Part shown: piece after piece, positions 11,417-23,143 of the stretch
Numbering within the stretch: the first letter of the stretch is position 1
Layout: each line of letters begins with the position of its first letter
Assembly: GCF_029931775.1 (NCBI RefSeq)
Contig: NC_079320.1
Coordinates: 46,858,021 to 46,922,020, forward strand
From: Euleptes europaea
Taxonomy: Eukaryota; Chordata; Lepidosauria; Squamata; Sphaerodactylidae
Direction of reading: 5' to 3'
Length of the DNA: 64,000 bases
Translations under genes and position numbers: made by a program
The notes under the pieces: model-generated
Told to the model about the DNA's origin: nothing
What the model saw: only the letters and a program-made list of their open reading frames with translations
The model's database searches: none

Positions 11417-12704
11417 TGCGAAAAGCTCAAGCTTGACTCATAAGGGCATTCAAAATAAAATGTCCACTCCATCTCAATAATAGTTTCAACAATAGCAGCA
11501 GCAACAAGACATACATAATAAAACGGTGAGGACTAGTTGACATCTTCACCTCATGCCAGGGTTGTCAAGAGCTTCCACAGGTTCCCAGAGAAGGATTCTC
11601 TTTCCCCTCCCTCACACCACCCAGATCCCATCAAAACACCATATGAAATGAAACCACAGGACTTGCCCGGTTCCTCTGGCCTTCAGGATGACCCCCCTCC
11701 CAATTTTGTCCCTCTAGTTCCTGCATCGCAGCAGTCCCAGTGGTGTATTTTTTTCAGACCAAGAAGACTGTTGACTGGATTGTCCATAAATGCAGCACCG
11801 TTCTCCACAAATCATTTGCTTGGCAGTCACACATTGATCTGTTAGAGGAGTCCCTTCAGGTAGTGGCACAAAATATATGGATACATCCTGAATATTCTGA
11901 ATGTCTGACCTGTCCTGGACCTGAACTTAAAAAATATTATGATGCCAAAAGAATATGTTATAATGACAGGACAAGGTGCTGGAAATCAAATCTTAAGAAA
12001 AATCCAACCACCCTTAAGAGAATCTCATGAACCTCAGACAGTTTTAACCCTGGATTTTATATACAAAGTCATCATTCCATCTGTCAAGTGGGTTCCAGCA
12101 GCAGGTTCTACTAACAAAGGGCTGTTTGTACACTTGTGTTGCAGAGTTATGAGGGTTGTTCTGAGCAAATGAGCTCTATCTACACAAACAAGGACATTCA
12201 GGCTGTTTTGTCAACACAAACTTGATGACAACATAGAGTCATTCACAGATGTTTCTTTGTAGAAAAAGTACCCACCAGAATTAACAATCTTGCTGTTGCT
12301 TACATGATCGATTTTCTTGGGATGTAAGCTGAGAGTTCAGCAGCCACTGGCTCACAATAATCTGCGTGGCAACAGAGAGGGGAACCAGATGAGTACATAT
12401 CAGTAGTGCTACTAGGCAGCAGCAGAGGAGAGAAGGTGGGGTCATGCAGATGTCAGCAGGCAGTTCCTGTCCCAGTTCACACCTCTCTGCTAGTGCTCTG
12501 TGGCACTTGCCAATCCTTACATACACATCTTTAACATTTTGGTCGTTCCCTGGTCGTTTGGCCTTCCCCCCCCCCCCCCACCTTCACACTCAGTGCAAAA
12601 ATGTAAAACAAGTGTTTCAGATTCTGCCAAAGATGTCAACTCTTTCCTCAGTAATTTTCATTTCAAATGTCTAGTTAACTGGTTAAGAGTTATTATAAGA
12701 AGGC

Positions 12705-12850
12705 ATAGCTTGCTGGTCGAGCACCCGCTTCAAATGCAGAGGGTTCCAGTTTTAATCTTTGGCATCTCAGTTAACGTATCAGGAGATGTGTAAAATCCTG
12801 AGCCTACTGAGATCATGGTGAACTGCTGCAAGTCAGAGTAGCTGACCCCA
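12705..12850 (+). repeat. tRNA-derived SINE, degraded
   Basis: 'CTTGCTGGTCGAGCACCCGC' and 'GGGTTCCAGTTTTAATC' correspond to the A- and B-box ends of the tRNA-like head, followed by a body ending 'AGTCAGAGTAGCTGACC'. The same family occurs at 20785-20955, 26540-26725, 33962-34146 and 42536-42640. Confidence 0.65.
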
Positions 12851-12945
12851 GGTAAACGGACCGCGGGTCCGAATCAATATTTGGCAGGTTCATGTACATT
12901 ACCCCATAATAACTGATGTGCAAATAGAACCACAGCCCAGAAATG

Positions 12946-13640
12946 TACCGTATATACTCGGGTATAAGCCGACCCGAGTATAAGCCGACCCCCCAAATTT
13001 GAGGCCAGAAAAGGGAATTTCTTATTGACCCGCGTATAAGCCGAGGGTCAATAAGAAATTCCCTTTACTGGCAATGCTGCGCTCTAAAATGGCGGCCGCT
13101 ATTTTAGAGCGCAGGGCCCCTGCCCCTGGTCGCCCTCCCGCCAGCCTCCCGGGCCCTCCCGACCCACCCCAACCCACCCCGACCCCAGTGCCATCCAAGG
13201 GGGGGAGGGGGAAGAGCCCCTGAACCCCCTACTTACCGGGAGACGCAGCTAATCGGCGGCGGCGCGGCCTTCCTGGGCCAGCAGGAGGCCCTCCAGGCTC
13301 CTGCCGGCCGGAGGAAGGCGCCTGGGCGCGTCGGTGGCGGCGGCGCGGCCGGTAGGGGCCTCCTGCCAGCCTAGGAAGGCCCCTGCCGGCAGGAAGAAGA
13401 CGCCCGAGCGCCTGAGAGCCGGCGGCGCGGCCGGCAGGGGCCTCCTGCTGGCCCCTCCAGGTTCCTGCCGGCCAGAGGAAAGCTCCCGGGCGCAGCGTGA
13501 TGGCGGTAAGTTCCCTCCTCCCTCCTCCCTCCTCCCCCCTCCCCTCCCCTACCGTATTGACCCACGTATAAGCCAAGTTCGGCTTTTTCAGCCCTTTTTT
13601 TGGGCTGAAAAACTCGGCTTATACGCGAGTATATACGGTA
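12946..13640. mobile_element. TA-flanked palindromic DNA transposon (MITE-like, GC-rich centre)
   Basis: The ends are inverted repeats, CCGTATATACTCGGGTATAAG at the left and its counterpart CTTATACGCGAGTATATACGG at the right, each bordered by TA, as expected for a TA-target family (Tc1/mariner-like or another TA inserter). Inside are further inverted repeats: a hairpin with AGGGAATTTCTTATTGACCC arms around 13010-13065, a palindrome centred on GGCGGCCGC near 13095, and a GC-rich middle (13110-13500) of repeated CCTGCCGGC motifs. No transposase frame is seen. Confidence 0.8.
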
Positions 13641-13887
13641 GGTTATCTTCACAGACATGGAAGAATATTTTGGCTTGTGACCTTGCCCTCTATACACATA
13701 TAACTGACAAGGAGAACAATAACTTACTTGTGTAAGTGCATAGTTGCCTGTTCCCATTCTCATTACTGTTTATCCAAGCAATGGGTGAGGGAGTGCAAAC
13801 CATAGGTAGACTGCTATGACCTGCCATGTGGATAGATGTGCACCTGGGTTTTGTGGGAATGAGACTTCACTTGCCTTTTAGACATAT

Positions 13888-14108
13888 CTTCTGAGATGAA
13901 TTTTTCAAAAATATCATGAAGCTTTCCAAAATGAGGAAACAGGAAATCAGGAAAAAGGAATCTTGATAATTTATAATAAGGATAAAGTGATTTTTAAAAA
14001 TCCGAGAGATCCCCTGCAGGGCAGCAGCACCATCCCTGGACAGACAAGGCAACATTTGCCAGCTGTGTTCCTCCACTCATCTTTTGGGGCATTTGGAGTG
14101 GTTTTAAG
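13888..14108 (-). repeat. Dispersed repeat, copy 2 of an inverted pair
   Basis: Reverse-complement partner of 11197-11416; it ends 'GGGGCATTTGGAGTGGTTTT'. The TA-flanked palindromic element and a SINE lie between the two copies. Confidence 0.75.
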
Positions 14109-15148
14109 AACTATGGTGTCGTGTTGAAACTCTCCCTCCGAATGCCACTCTCTGTCCCCGATCCCACCCTTACTAATACTACCTTAAGCACAATTATTAA
14201 GGCGTAGGTTCCATTGGAGCCAATCAAACTGACTGCTATGTAAACATGCTTAAGACCAAATCATTACTTTAAATACTTGGTATGGATACTTATTTCTAAA
14301 GGAAGTGTGAAAAGCAATCTAATTTACTTGTTTCACATGTATATTTCTGTGTCTTATTGGTGACATGTTATTAGCAGTCGTCTTATCAATGACATGCAAA
14401 TACTGAAAACTTCCTCCAAAAGTGAATTGTTTGGGTTTTTGACCTATGTTTTAATAAAGGCAGCGTTGTACTTTATGGGTGGATGTTAACTGGGTACACT
14501 GAATCTCTTCATGTGTGTCTGGTTTATTTCAAGTTAAACAAAGTTTGTCATTTGTATTCCAAACAGCATCTAAATGATATTTCACAGCATTGATCAAAAC
14601 TGTAGTCAGACTCAAGATGGTCTCAAAAAGTGAGCATTTTAATGAGAATCAAAGCACAATTAATGCAATCATTAGAAGTAGAAGAAGAAATGAAATAGCA
14701 CTGAGGACTGTAAACCAGTTATTTTTAAAAAGTTGATTATACTTAATTGGTTTAAATAAACTCTGCAGTATATCATTAGAGATAATATTGTGAGAACAAT
14801 TAATGTCACAGTTACTAAAGCACAATGAAATTGTTTATCACTTAACCAATGGACTACATCATCATGAGATGGGTGAAAAATAGTCTGCAACAGTGCTATT
14901 AACTTTCAGGTTTTGTGCAAAAAAAGATCTAGTTTATGTTTTCAGGCCATAGAAAATCAGTAGTAGTAACATCTCTTCTATTTTCCCGTGAAAGTTTCAG
15001 AGAAACAAGCAGTTATGTAGATAAAATTAGATGAGCCAACCAGCTTTTCCATTGACCACCAAAAAGGTTATGCTGGGGATTATGGGACCACAGGCATGTG
15101 GGCTGTAATAAGGAAGGAACTGAGTGAAAAATCTGGCTGGATCCAGCC
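14109..15148. other. Intergenic sequence without a recognised gene
   Basis: Unique AT-rich DNA. From 15062 a short repeat motif (GGTTATGCTGGGGATTATGG) appears that recurs near 53150 (GGCTATGCTGGGGATTGTAGG) and resembles a stretch near 20545. Family unknown. Confidence 0.3.
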
Positions 15149-15354
15149 TAGAGATGCCAGCCTCCAGGTAGGACCTGGGGATCCCCTTGAATTACAGCTC
15201 ATCTCCAGACTGACTACAGAGATCAGTTCCTCTGTAAAAAATGGATGCTTCGGAGGGTGCACTCTATGGCATTGTACCCCACTGAGGACCCTGTCCTCCC
15301 CAGGCTCCATCCCCAAATTTCCAGGAGTTTCCCAACCTGCATCTGGCAACCCTA
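15149..15354 (-). mobile_element. Short non-autonomous hAT element, GGGTTGCCA family
   Basis: Runs from TAGAGATGCCA to TGGCAACCCTA and carries the family's internal landmarks in reverse (paired GAGATCAG/CTGATCTC-like blocks and a 'CCAAATTTCCAGG' stretch). Flanks ATCCAGCC and ACCAAACC match at six of eight positions, an eroded 8-bp duplication. Confidence 0.75.
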
Positions 15355-16773
15355 ACCAAACCCTAAAGCCTCATTTATATCAGTGGGAAAGTTAAGCCTA
15401 TATTTCTGTAAGCCTCTCCCTTTGAAATGAATGGATTTGAAATGTTTAAGAGCCCATTAATTCTATTTGTTAACATACTTTTCTCCCACTAGAGCACATG
15501 CTTGAATTGAGTAGTGGTTACAGTACTGGACCAGAACTTGGAAGCAAGGCCAACTCCAGGTTGCATGGGCCCAAGGTGACAGAGTAAAACTTGGCCTTGT
15601 TTCCCATTTGGTACAGTCCCTTTCTTATCTAACCACCCCCTTCAATTTGGCCCTTCCCCTTTGGCTCTACCATTTTTTAAATTAACCACACTCTTTCCCA
15701 TTTCAATTTGCTTACTCTGGTAAAGAGAAATAATATAAAATCATTACCTTGTGGGTGCAGCCATAGTGGAAGAGCTCGGCTTTCATTGAAAAATTAATTT
15801 GGTATATTATACACTGACCAGTTAACATGGAAAAATAGCTCATGGTTCCTAAATCAAGTGGATCCCAGAGCTTCTCAAATGCGGTATCTTTAAAATATCC
15901 CATTCTGCTTCACAATGGGGATTCATTAGACATTTACAACTGAGAAATAATTCCACCACTCTTTAAGATAAAGTTGGCCATTAATTTTCATTGTAAACAT
16001 TTCTGCCATTCTAACTCATCAGTCTTTCTATTACTGTTCCCAGTTGTACTGACAGCAGAGCCTTTCATCCCTATAGATATGTGAAAGAAAATCCTTATGT
16101 GGAAGGAGTGGGAAGGAGTCAAGGCTTGGTATTAATTCTTGCTTTTGAGTTTAATGGTTCTTTTGCTTCTTGCTTTTATGGCCCTTGGTCTGAAACCTGA
16201 ACCTCTGCCCTTTACTGCAGCCGGGAATTACTGGTGAATATGCAATGGCAAATGGCAATTCTTAGTCTTTAAGATGCCCTTGGACTTTGGGTTTATAAAA
16301 GAAATAGTTATTTCACAGCAGGGGCATCAGGCTTATGCCTATGAGTGAGTCCTTGGGAAGCTCTCAGAATTTGACATCTGCCCCACCTTGCCAACTGCTG
16401 ACACCTTTTCTGCTTGGAAGACACAGGTTCAAATCCCTATTCAGCCCTGAAGCTCACCAGTATGATTTTGGGCCCGTTGTTATCTCACAGCCTAAATTAC
16501 CTCACAAGGTTGTCTTGAGGACAAAATGGATGGGGGTGAAGATCGGTACATCACCCTGAACAACACAGAGGAAGGATGGGATAAAAATATGGGATAAATG
16601 TACCCTGATCCATAGGTGGATGTTAATGGGTTCTCTCCTCTATGATCCTACTGCCTTGAACCCGACTGTCTTGAACCCTATTCAAAAACAGCAAGAATAC
16701 ATGTCATATGAAATCTTGATACATTCCATAAGAGTATGGGATTTGATTAAATGGTGAGCATAACTGTGTTGAA
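15355..16773. other. Intergenic sequence without a recognised gene
   Basis: A tRNA-like SINE head remnant lies at about 15506-15545 ('GAGTAGTGGTTACAGTACTG'). The rest appears unique and carries no protein-like frame. Confidence 0.3.
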
Positions 16774-16974
16774 TAGGGTTGCCAGGTCCCACTTTGCCAC
16801 CAGCGGGAGATTTTTGGGGCAAAGCCTGAGGAGGGCGGAGTTTGGGGAGGGGAGGGGCTTCAAATCCATATTGCCAAAGCTGCCATTTTTCTCAAGGTGA
16901 ACTGATCTCTATTGGCTGGAGATCAGATGTAATACCAGGAGATCTCCAACTAGTACCTGGAGGTTGCAACCCTA
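16774..16974 (+). mobile_element. Short non-autonomous hAT element, GGGTTGCCA family
   Basis: Starts TAGGGTTGCCAGG and ends GTTGCAACCCTA, with the internal fold 'GAACTGATCTCTATTGGCTG' / 'GAGATCAG'. Flanks GTGTTGAA and GTTTTGAA differ at one of eight bases, supporting an 8-bp hAT target duplication. Confidence 0.85.
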
Positions 16975-16993
16975 GTTTTGAAACATTCTAGTG

Positions 16994-17167
16994 CAGGGCT
17001 GTCAAAAATAAGGCCTGTGGGCCCTTTGAGAGCTCTTATCCGATCTACGAGCCAGCTGAAGCAACCACCCCACACTCTCAATCTGGGCTGTCAAGGCATG
17101 ACCCAGCCTGACCAAGTGACATTGATGTCATATTCGGCCCTTAAAACAATTGAGTTCGACAATCCTT
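16994..17167 (+). mobile_element. Short non-autonomous hAT element, CAGGG(C/G)TGTCAA family
   Basis: Begins CAGGGCTGTCAAAAATAAGG and ends with a diverged inverted copy (GAGTTCGACAATCCTT). Flanks TTCTAGTG and TTCAAGTG match at seven of eight bases. It sits only 11 bases beyond the target duplication of the preceding hAT element. Confidence 0.75.
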
Positions 17168-18931
17168 TTCAAGTGGTTGGATGCTGGGAATCCTGCTGGC
17201 ATCCAGTGCTTTGTTATGTTAAGAATAAGATGATTAGGAGAATTCATTACTCGTTTCTTAATGTGTTTAATTTCATATTGAGGTATGTATGTATTATTTT
17301 ATTAGTTATGCATTGATCTATTGATTAATATATGTTAGTAATTAGTTTTATATGTTTGCGTATTTCTATTAAAAATCAATGAACTGTACCTGTTAGATTC
17401 TCAGCGGGGTGGTGGTGGAGGAATGAGAGGAGTTAACTTATTCTAGCACCTCCCGACAGATTTTTGCATTTGCACGCTGACTGCTGCCTTCCTGCACAGT
17501 TGGACTGGGACCATAGTAGCAAATCCATATGACTACCAATAGGTATCACACATTGCAAAGATAAAGATGATTGTTTTGGGGGCACTCTGTGAAATTCTCT
17601 CATTTGGTACAAGGAAAACCAAAGGCAAGAAGGACATCTGCTGGTGATGAAGTGCAATTAGTGATGCCCAACTACAGAGCTAGCCCTTCCCTTCCTATTG
17701 TTGAAATGGATTTATATTAGTGAAATGAGCATTTGAAATCATGATGGCGGAAAATGTATTTTGTTCTAATGAGAAATGCATTAGGCAAATACGATGGGAA
17801 TGGATCTGTGGACTATATCACTGTGAATAGTATGTATTACTTGTTGCCTCTTAAGTATTTTCATACTCTCATTGCATTTTCTATGTTATGCTCCGTTTAA
17901 TGTATGTCTGATGCTTTATGCTTTATAGTCTTCGATAATCCTAATCCTGTTACACTGTTTATTCAATGTTTTATCCTGTTGATTGAATTGAATTAGACTG
18001 TGTAATCTGCCTTGAGTCTCAGTGAGAAAGGCAGACTATAAATTAAGATAATAAAGATAACAACGGTTAATGATGATGATGATGATGATAAAAATTGCAT
18101 GAAAGTGTGAAAAACTAGGAAAGACGGGAGAGAGCAAGCAAAGGAAATAAAGCTCTGTATATTCTTTCTGGGTTTAAGTGAACTCTTGGGGATGACGTAG
18201 AAAGGGGAAACAATGTTTTCTTCATGAGTTCTCCAAGAAAGTGTACAGAAGCAAGCTAATGAGCAGAGATGAGAAATTGGTTATCACTAAAACCTAGTTG
18301 AGTAGTAAAACACTCTTGGTTGTAATCCAGTGAAAATTAGATATGCTTGAATCTCATTGAAAATAAATTCAATTAAATTTCATGGTTCAATGCTTGAGGC
18401 TCATGTGTTTTGACAAGTTCTGAGTGTTCTTTCATTTGGTATGCATATCCAAATATTAAATACATGTGCGGATGTGAAAAGAATATGCATGTAGAATTAC
18501 AGACATTTCTTTTTGAGTCTCATGGCTGGACAAGATGCTAGGATATGAAAGAGTGCCCATCTTTTTCAGCGCATGGTAGAAAGAAGTGGGAGTATGCAAA
18601 AATGACTCGAGCCCAATTATTGTCATTTTGAATTGGATTCTTTAATGTTGGAATTAAAGTTAGTTGCATTACATTTACAATCAGACCAGTGTTTCCACTG
18701 GGTTTGATAGTAATCACGTACTCTGGTGTAATTCCCCTTCCCACCAAATTGGAATTAAATTCTCAGAACTATCCCCAGACAAAAGTAAACTGATAAATAA
18801 ATATCTGTAACAGTAATGTTTCAAGTGAATTCTGTGTTTCTTATCAGCAAAATAATTTAACTGTCTAACAACAAAAACAAACTATTTTATGGGTAAATTG
18901 TGGCAGTTTTCTATGCTAAGCCGATAAGGGC
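17168..18931. other. Intergenic sequence with a LINE 3' end
   Basis: Mostly unique AT-rich DNA. 17790-18062 looks like a plus-strand CR1-type 3' end ('TAATCTGCCTTGAGTCTCAG', then 'AGGCAGACTATAAATTAAGA') followed by a (GAT)n run. No gene is seen. Confidence 0.5.
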
Positions 18932-19267
18932 GAGGGGGAGAAAATAGACACCACTGTACTAGTATCAGAAGATTAGGAAGTCAGTACAGGAGCGAAAAAC
19001 ACATATAGGTGCAAAGACTGTTTATATGCTACTGTGTCTGATATAATACGCACTCATAAATACACAAGGTGAACAACACATACAATCATATCAAGCACAA
19101 ACATACAAAACCATCTCAGGGATGGTGGTAACAAGGAACAGTTCAATTCAAAAGTGCAATGTCTCTCAAAGTATACACATCAATCTTCTGTATTTTGTAT
19201 ACATCTCATGCAGGTAAGTGAGCAGATATAACAGATACTTAATATTCAGGGAGGAATAACTTCATGG

Positions 19268-19316
19268 AGGATACGGCCGTTTCAGATTCTTTGCAATTGA
19301 ATTCTTCATCAGTCCT
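19268..19316 (-). ncRNA. Candidate hammerhead ribozyme, left arm
   Basis: On the minus strand: AGGA (stem I), CTGATGA core, a stem II from GAATTC and GAATCT around a short loop, GAAAC core, a one-pair stem III around GGCC, GTA, then TCCT closing stem I. The order and spacing fit the minimal type I hammerhead of Penelope-like elements. Activity is not shown. Confidence 0.6.
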
Positions 19317-19491
19317 TCGAGCAAGTTCCTCTTATATTGCACTTCTTAATAGTAATAATAATGAATTTCAAAGTGCTGGATACAGGTTAGTTCCCACGAA
19401 GGGTAACATTCTGGGAACTAACCTGTATCCAGCACTTTGAAATTCATCATTATTACTATTAAGATGTGCAATATAAGAGGAACATGCTCGA

Positions 19492-19540
19492 AGGACTGAT
19501 GAAGAATTCAGTTGCAAAGAATTTGAAACGGCCGTATCCT
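19492..19540 (+). ncRNA. Candidate hammerhead ribozyme, right arm
   Basis: AGGA at 19492-19495 pairs with TCCT at 19537-19540 (stem I). CTGATGA is at 19496-19502; GAATTC at 19504-19509 pairs with GAATTT at 19519-19524 (stem II); GAAAC is at 19525-19529; C19529-G19534 closes the GGCC loop (stem III); cleavage would follow GTA at 19536. Confidence 0.65.
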
Positions 19541-19677
19541 CCATGAAGTTATTCCTCCCTGAATATTAAGTATCTGTTATATCTGCTCACTTACCTGCAT
19601 GAGATGTATACAAAATACAGAAGATGATGTGTATACTTTGAGAGACATTGCACTTTTGAATTGAAGCCGATAAGGGC

Positions 19678-20784
19678 AGCAGCCTAAATGAAGATGTTAA
19701 TATCTGGGTAAAATCAACGCCACAATACCTATGAAATGAAAACCGATCAAGCTTGCTGTATGATGTGAACAGGGCCAGTATTTGGTAAAAACTATTGTGA
19801 AAAAAATTGTACAACTAAAGCAGTGAATGATAGTGGCTATGAAGGGAACAAATTGTGACATATAATATAATTTTGTTAGTCTTTAAGGTGCTACTGGACT
19901 CTTGCTCTTTTCTACTGCTAGCGACAGAATAACACAGCTACCCATCGTGATAACATTTTTATGTACTAGAGTACTACAGTATAGAAGTTGGACAGTGTTA
20001 GAAGTTTGAAATTGCATTAAATGGTATATCATATTTTATTAACTTTATATACAAATATTTCTGTACATTTTTTGCATTAATCTATAATTGTATATTTTTG
20101 ATATTTTGTATTTTTATATGTCAAAGGAAGAAAAAATCAGCAGTTATTTTCTGGGCCTTTTAGAATAGCATGCTACTGAACTGATCTGCAAGGAATGCTA
20201 CAAGTGTCATGCAAGAAAAAGACATGGCGATTCCTTTCCAAACAAAAGCTGGTGTGCTTCAAGTTTGCGCTCAAACCTCAAAGTCCCCAGGTAATTCCTA
20301 TAGATTTGCAGGGGATTATTGTGGTTGTCATAGGCAGATGATGAGAGGGAGGGCATCTTGGCCATCTTCTGGTCACTAGGGGTGTGGAGGGGGAAGGTAG
20401 TTGTGTATTTCCTGCATTGTGCAGGGGGTTGGACTTGATGGCCCTGGTGGTCCCTTCCAACTCTATGATTCTATGATTGGCCATCATTGCATGATGGAGG
20501 AGTGAGTTCATGCCCCAAGTACCCTTTGATCACGCAAAGCAGCTTTGCTGGGGATCTTGGGATGTACATGGCTAAAAGCCATGTAGGATGGGGGGGGGGG
20601 GGGGCTGTAGTAAAAAGAAAAATTGTGCAGGATTGAGCAAACATTATCTGGAACCAATGTAACACATAAAGTGAATGCTCCACACATGATTTGTACAATG
20701 CTTCCTTATTATCAAAAGCCTTACTTTTTAGTTTGTTTTGGGACAGCAAATCATGGATTTATCATAAAATCTTTTGAATTTCAC
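19678..20784. other. Intergenic sequence with a CR1 3' end
   Basis: Mostly unique. About 20300-20478 is the plus-strand 3' end of a CR1 LINE: 'GGGTTGGACTTGATGGCCC', 'TCCCTTCCAACTCTATGATT', then the repeated CTATGATT octamers that close CR1 elements. A long poly-G run follows near 20590. Confidence 0.7.
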
Positions 20785-20955
20785 AGAATTAGCTTGAAGC
20801 TGCCTTATCCTGAGCTGGACCGCTGGTCTATCAAGGTCAATATTATCTACTGTAGCTTTCCTACTACTTGACCCTTTTAACTAGAGATGCTAGGGATTAA
20901 CCTGGGAACTTTTGCATGCAAAGCAGATGCTCTGCTATTGAGCCACAGCCCTGCC
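20785..20955 (-). repeat. tRNA-derived SINE
   Basis: Read on the minus strand it has a tRNA-like head (GCTGTGGCTCAATAGCAGAG, then CCCAGGTTAATCCC) followed by a body containing 'AGACCAGCGGTCCAGCTCAG'-type sequence. Same family as 33962-34146. Confidence 0.75.
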
Positions 20956-21054
20956 CTCAATTAGCAGCAGCTGGGGAATGGGGGGAGGGGAATTCCCCTT
21001 TGGCTCAGTAATGGTCATCTTTATATTAAAAGGTGCTGAAGTTTGTATTGTAAG

Positions 21055-23024
21055 TAGGGCTGTTGATTCGGTTCGGCCCGAACTGAAAAACAGCCGAATT
21101 TCCCCTGATTCGGTGGTTTTTAGTTCGGGAGCCGAATTCAGCGAGTTTGGGAGTTCACGAATAAATCCGGCCAATTCGGGGCGTCAGTAAGCAGCATAAC
21201 AGTCAGTAAGCAGCATTCTCCTTCCCGGGCCAATGGGTGGCCAAGCTGGGTCTTCTTCTGGCCAATCAGGAGGATTGAGTACTGGAGGAATTGTCAGGAT
21301 TGAGTACTGGAGGAATCAGCTGATGTGCGGCCAGCCGGGGAGAGAGAGAGAGAGAGAGAGGGAAATCCTCGTGTGTGTGTGTGTGGGGGGTGCTTGTGCA
21401 CATTTGCTCCTTTCTGTGGCTGCAGGGGGCGTATTTTTTGAGGTACAGACCCCAAACTTTCAGCAGAGATTCAGACAAGCCTTCTTAAGAGACCACCCAA
21501 GTTTTGTAAACATTGGGTCAGGGGGTCCCGAGATATGGGCTCCCCCTTTTTTCTTTCCATGGCTGCAGGGGGTGCATTTTTGGGGGTACAGACCCCAAAC
21601 TTTCAGTGGAGCTTCAGATGAGCCTTCTTAAGATACCCCCCATTTTGTAAACATTGGGTCAGGGGGTCTCGAGATATGGGCTCCACCCCTTTTCCCTCCC
21701 CCCTTTTCCATTTACGTGGCTGCAGGGGGTGCTTTTTTGGGGGATACAGCCCCCAAACCTTCAGCATAGCTTCAGACAATCCTTCTTAAGATACCACCCA
21801 AGTTTTGTAAAGATGGGTTCAGTGGGGGCAGAAATATTGGCTCCCCCCTTTTCTCTTTCCGTGGCTGCAGGGGGCGCATTTTTTGGGGTGCAGATCCCAA
21901 ACTTTGAGCGGAGCTTCAGACAAGCCTTCTTAAGAGACCACCCAAGTTTTGTAAACATTGGGTCAGGGGGTCCCGAGATATGGGCTTTCCCCTTTCCCCT
22001 TTTCCCTATTGGGATGAATGGATCAGCTGATCATGTATGCATCTCCAGAGCAAAATGTCCTGTGCCTAAATGGAATCGTCTTGGATTACCCAGTCCTCCC
22101 CAGCCCCTCTTGATGGAACAGAAGACAGCCACACTAAGACCCCTTTGGGGACTTTAATCTATAATTTTTCTCCTGTGTGTGTGTGTGGGGGGGAAGCAGA
22201 GTCTGTGTGTGTGTGGGGGGAGGGAGCAGTTTCTGTGGTTGGGGGGGAAGCCAAAGGGGGCTTTTGCCGGTTCTGCCTGGGGTGTGTGTTCCCCGTCGAG
22301 TCTCTCTCCCCCTGGTTTAGGGGGGGTTTCAGTTGTGTGTCTTCAGGTTTTTCCTCATTCATAAGAGCGGTTAGGTCTATTTGGATGCTTGCTCAAAACT
22401 GGTTTTCAAATGGTGACTTAAAGAATGCATTTGGAGTCCCATGCAAAAGGGGAAATTCCACCCCTCCTGCTCATTATGCATAGCTAGCTGTCTCTGTCCC
22501 TTTCCATGGTTTGCAAACTCCCAGGTGTCAGGTGTTGCTTTGCACAGTTGCAAAGGTGTTGCTAACAAGGTTGTGTTGCTCTGCAGTCGTGTTGCTTTGC
22601 AGTTGTGTTGCAATGCTTTGCAAACTTCTCAGCTGTTTGTCGGGGCTGGGAGCTTTGTGCGTGGGCGGCAAGCTCTGCTCAGAAATGCACATTAAGGGTG
22701 GGGGGACCCCTTTCGGGGCCCATATCTCAGCCCCCCCGACCCAATCTTTACAAAACTTGGGGGGTCTTTCAAGAAACGTCCTTTGAAGCTCCGCTGAAAG
22801 TTTGGGACCTCTACCCCCCAAAATGCCCCTCCAGAGCCGCGGAAAGGCGTGGTTGTGTTTTTAAAGGCTTTATTCGGCCGAATTTTTTCCCCGAACTTTG
22901 AATTCCCGCTGAATTGCACGGACCTGAAGTGGGGGAGTTCGGACTTCGGCATATCCCGAATCTAAACAAGCCGAATTCAGCCGAATCCGAACTATACCGA
23001 ATTTTTTTTAATTCAACAGCCCTA
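21055..23024 (-). mobile_element. Non-autonomous hAT-type transposon, second copy (1.97 kb), in the presumed ASIC5 3' UTR
   Basis: Bounded by TAGGGCTGTTGA and TCAACAGCCCTA and flanked by an exact 8-bp duplication ATTGTAAG (21047-21054 and 23025-23032). It is the reverse-orientation sister of 6868-8610, with the same TTCGG-rich ends, GA run, ~150-bp internal units (21420-21990) and one inverted unit near 22712-22850, plus extra unique sequence near 22360-22530. Its right edge lies 120 bp from the ASIC5 stop codon. Confidence 0.9.
22869..22874 (-). promoter_or_regulatory. Candidate poly(A) signal AATAAA for ASIC5
   Basis: First AATAAA I can see downstream of the ASIC5 stop (about 270 bp on the minus strand); it lies inside the hAT element. 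Use by ASIC5 transcripts is inference. Confidence 0.3.
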
Positions 23025-23143
23025 ATTGTAAGCATAAGAAACACATGTTTCACTAATATTTCTGGAACGAATGATAGGGCCCCCTTCATTATAAGCAAAA
23101 CAAATGCAATTTACAGCTCCTTTCATTCCTTTTCTGTAAGCCC

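Larger units (their letters stand above)
18932..19663 (+). mobile_element. Fold-back retroelement copy with inverted arms (Penelope-like or retrozyme-like), broken
   Basis: The insert is bracketed by a 14-bp direct repeat AAGCCGATAAGGGC (18918-18931 and 19664-19677), a length typical of target-primed retrotransposition. Arms 19142-19396 and 19412-19665 are near-perfect inverted copies around a 15-base spacer. Each arm carries a hammerhead-ribozyme-like motif. Inverted terminal units holding hammerheads are known from Penelope-like elements. No reverse transcriptase lies inside, so this is a non-coding remnant. Confidence 0.65.
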
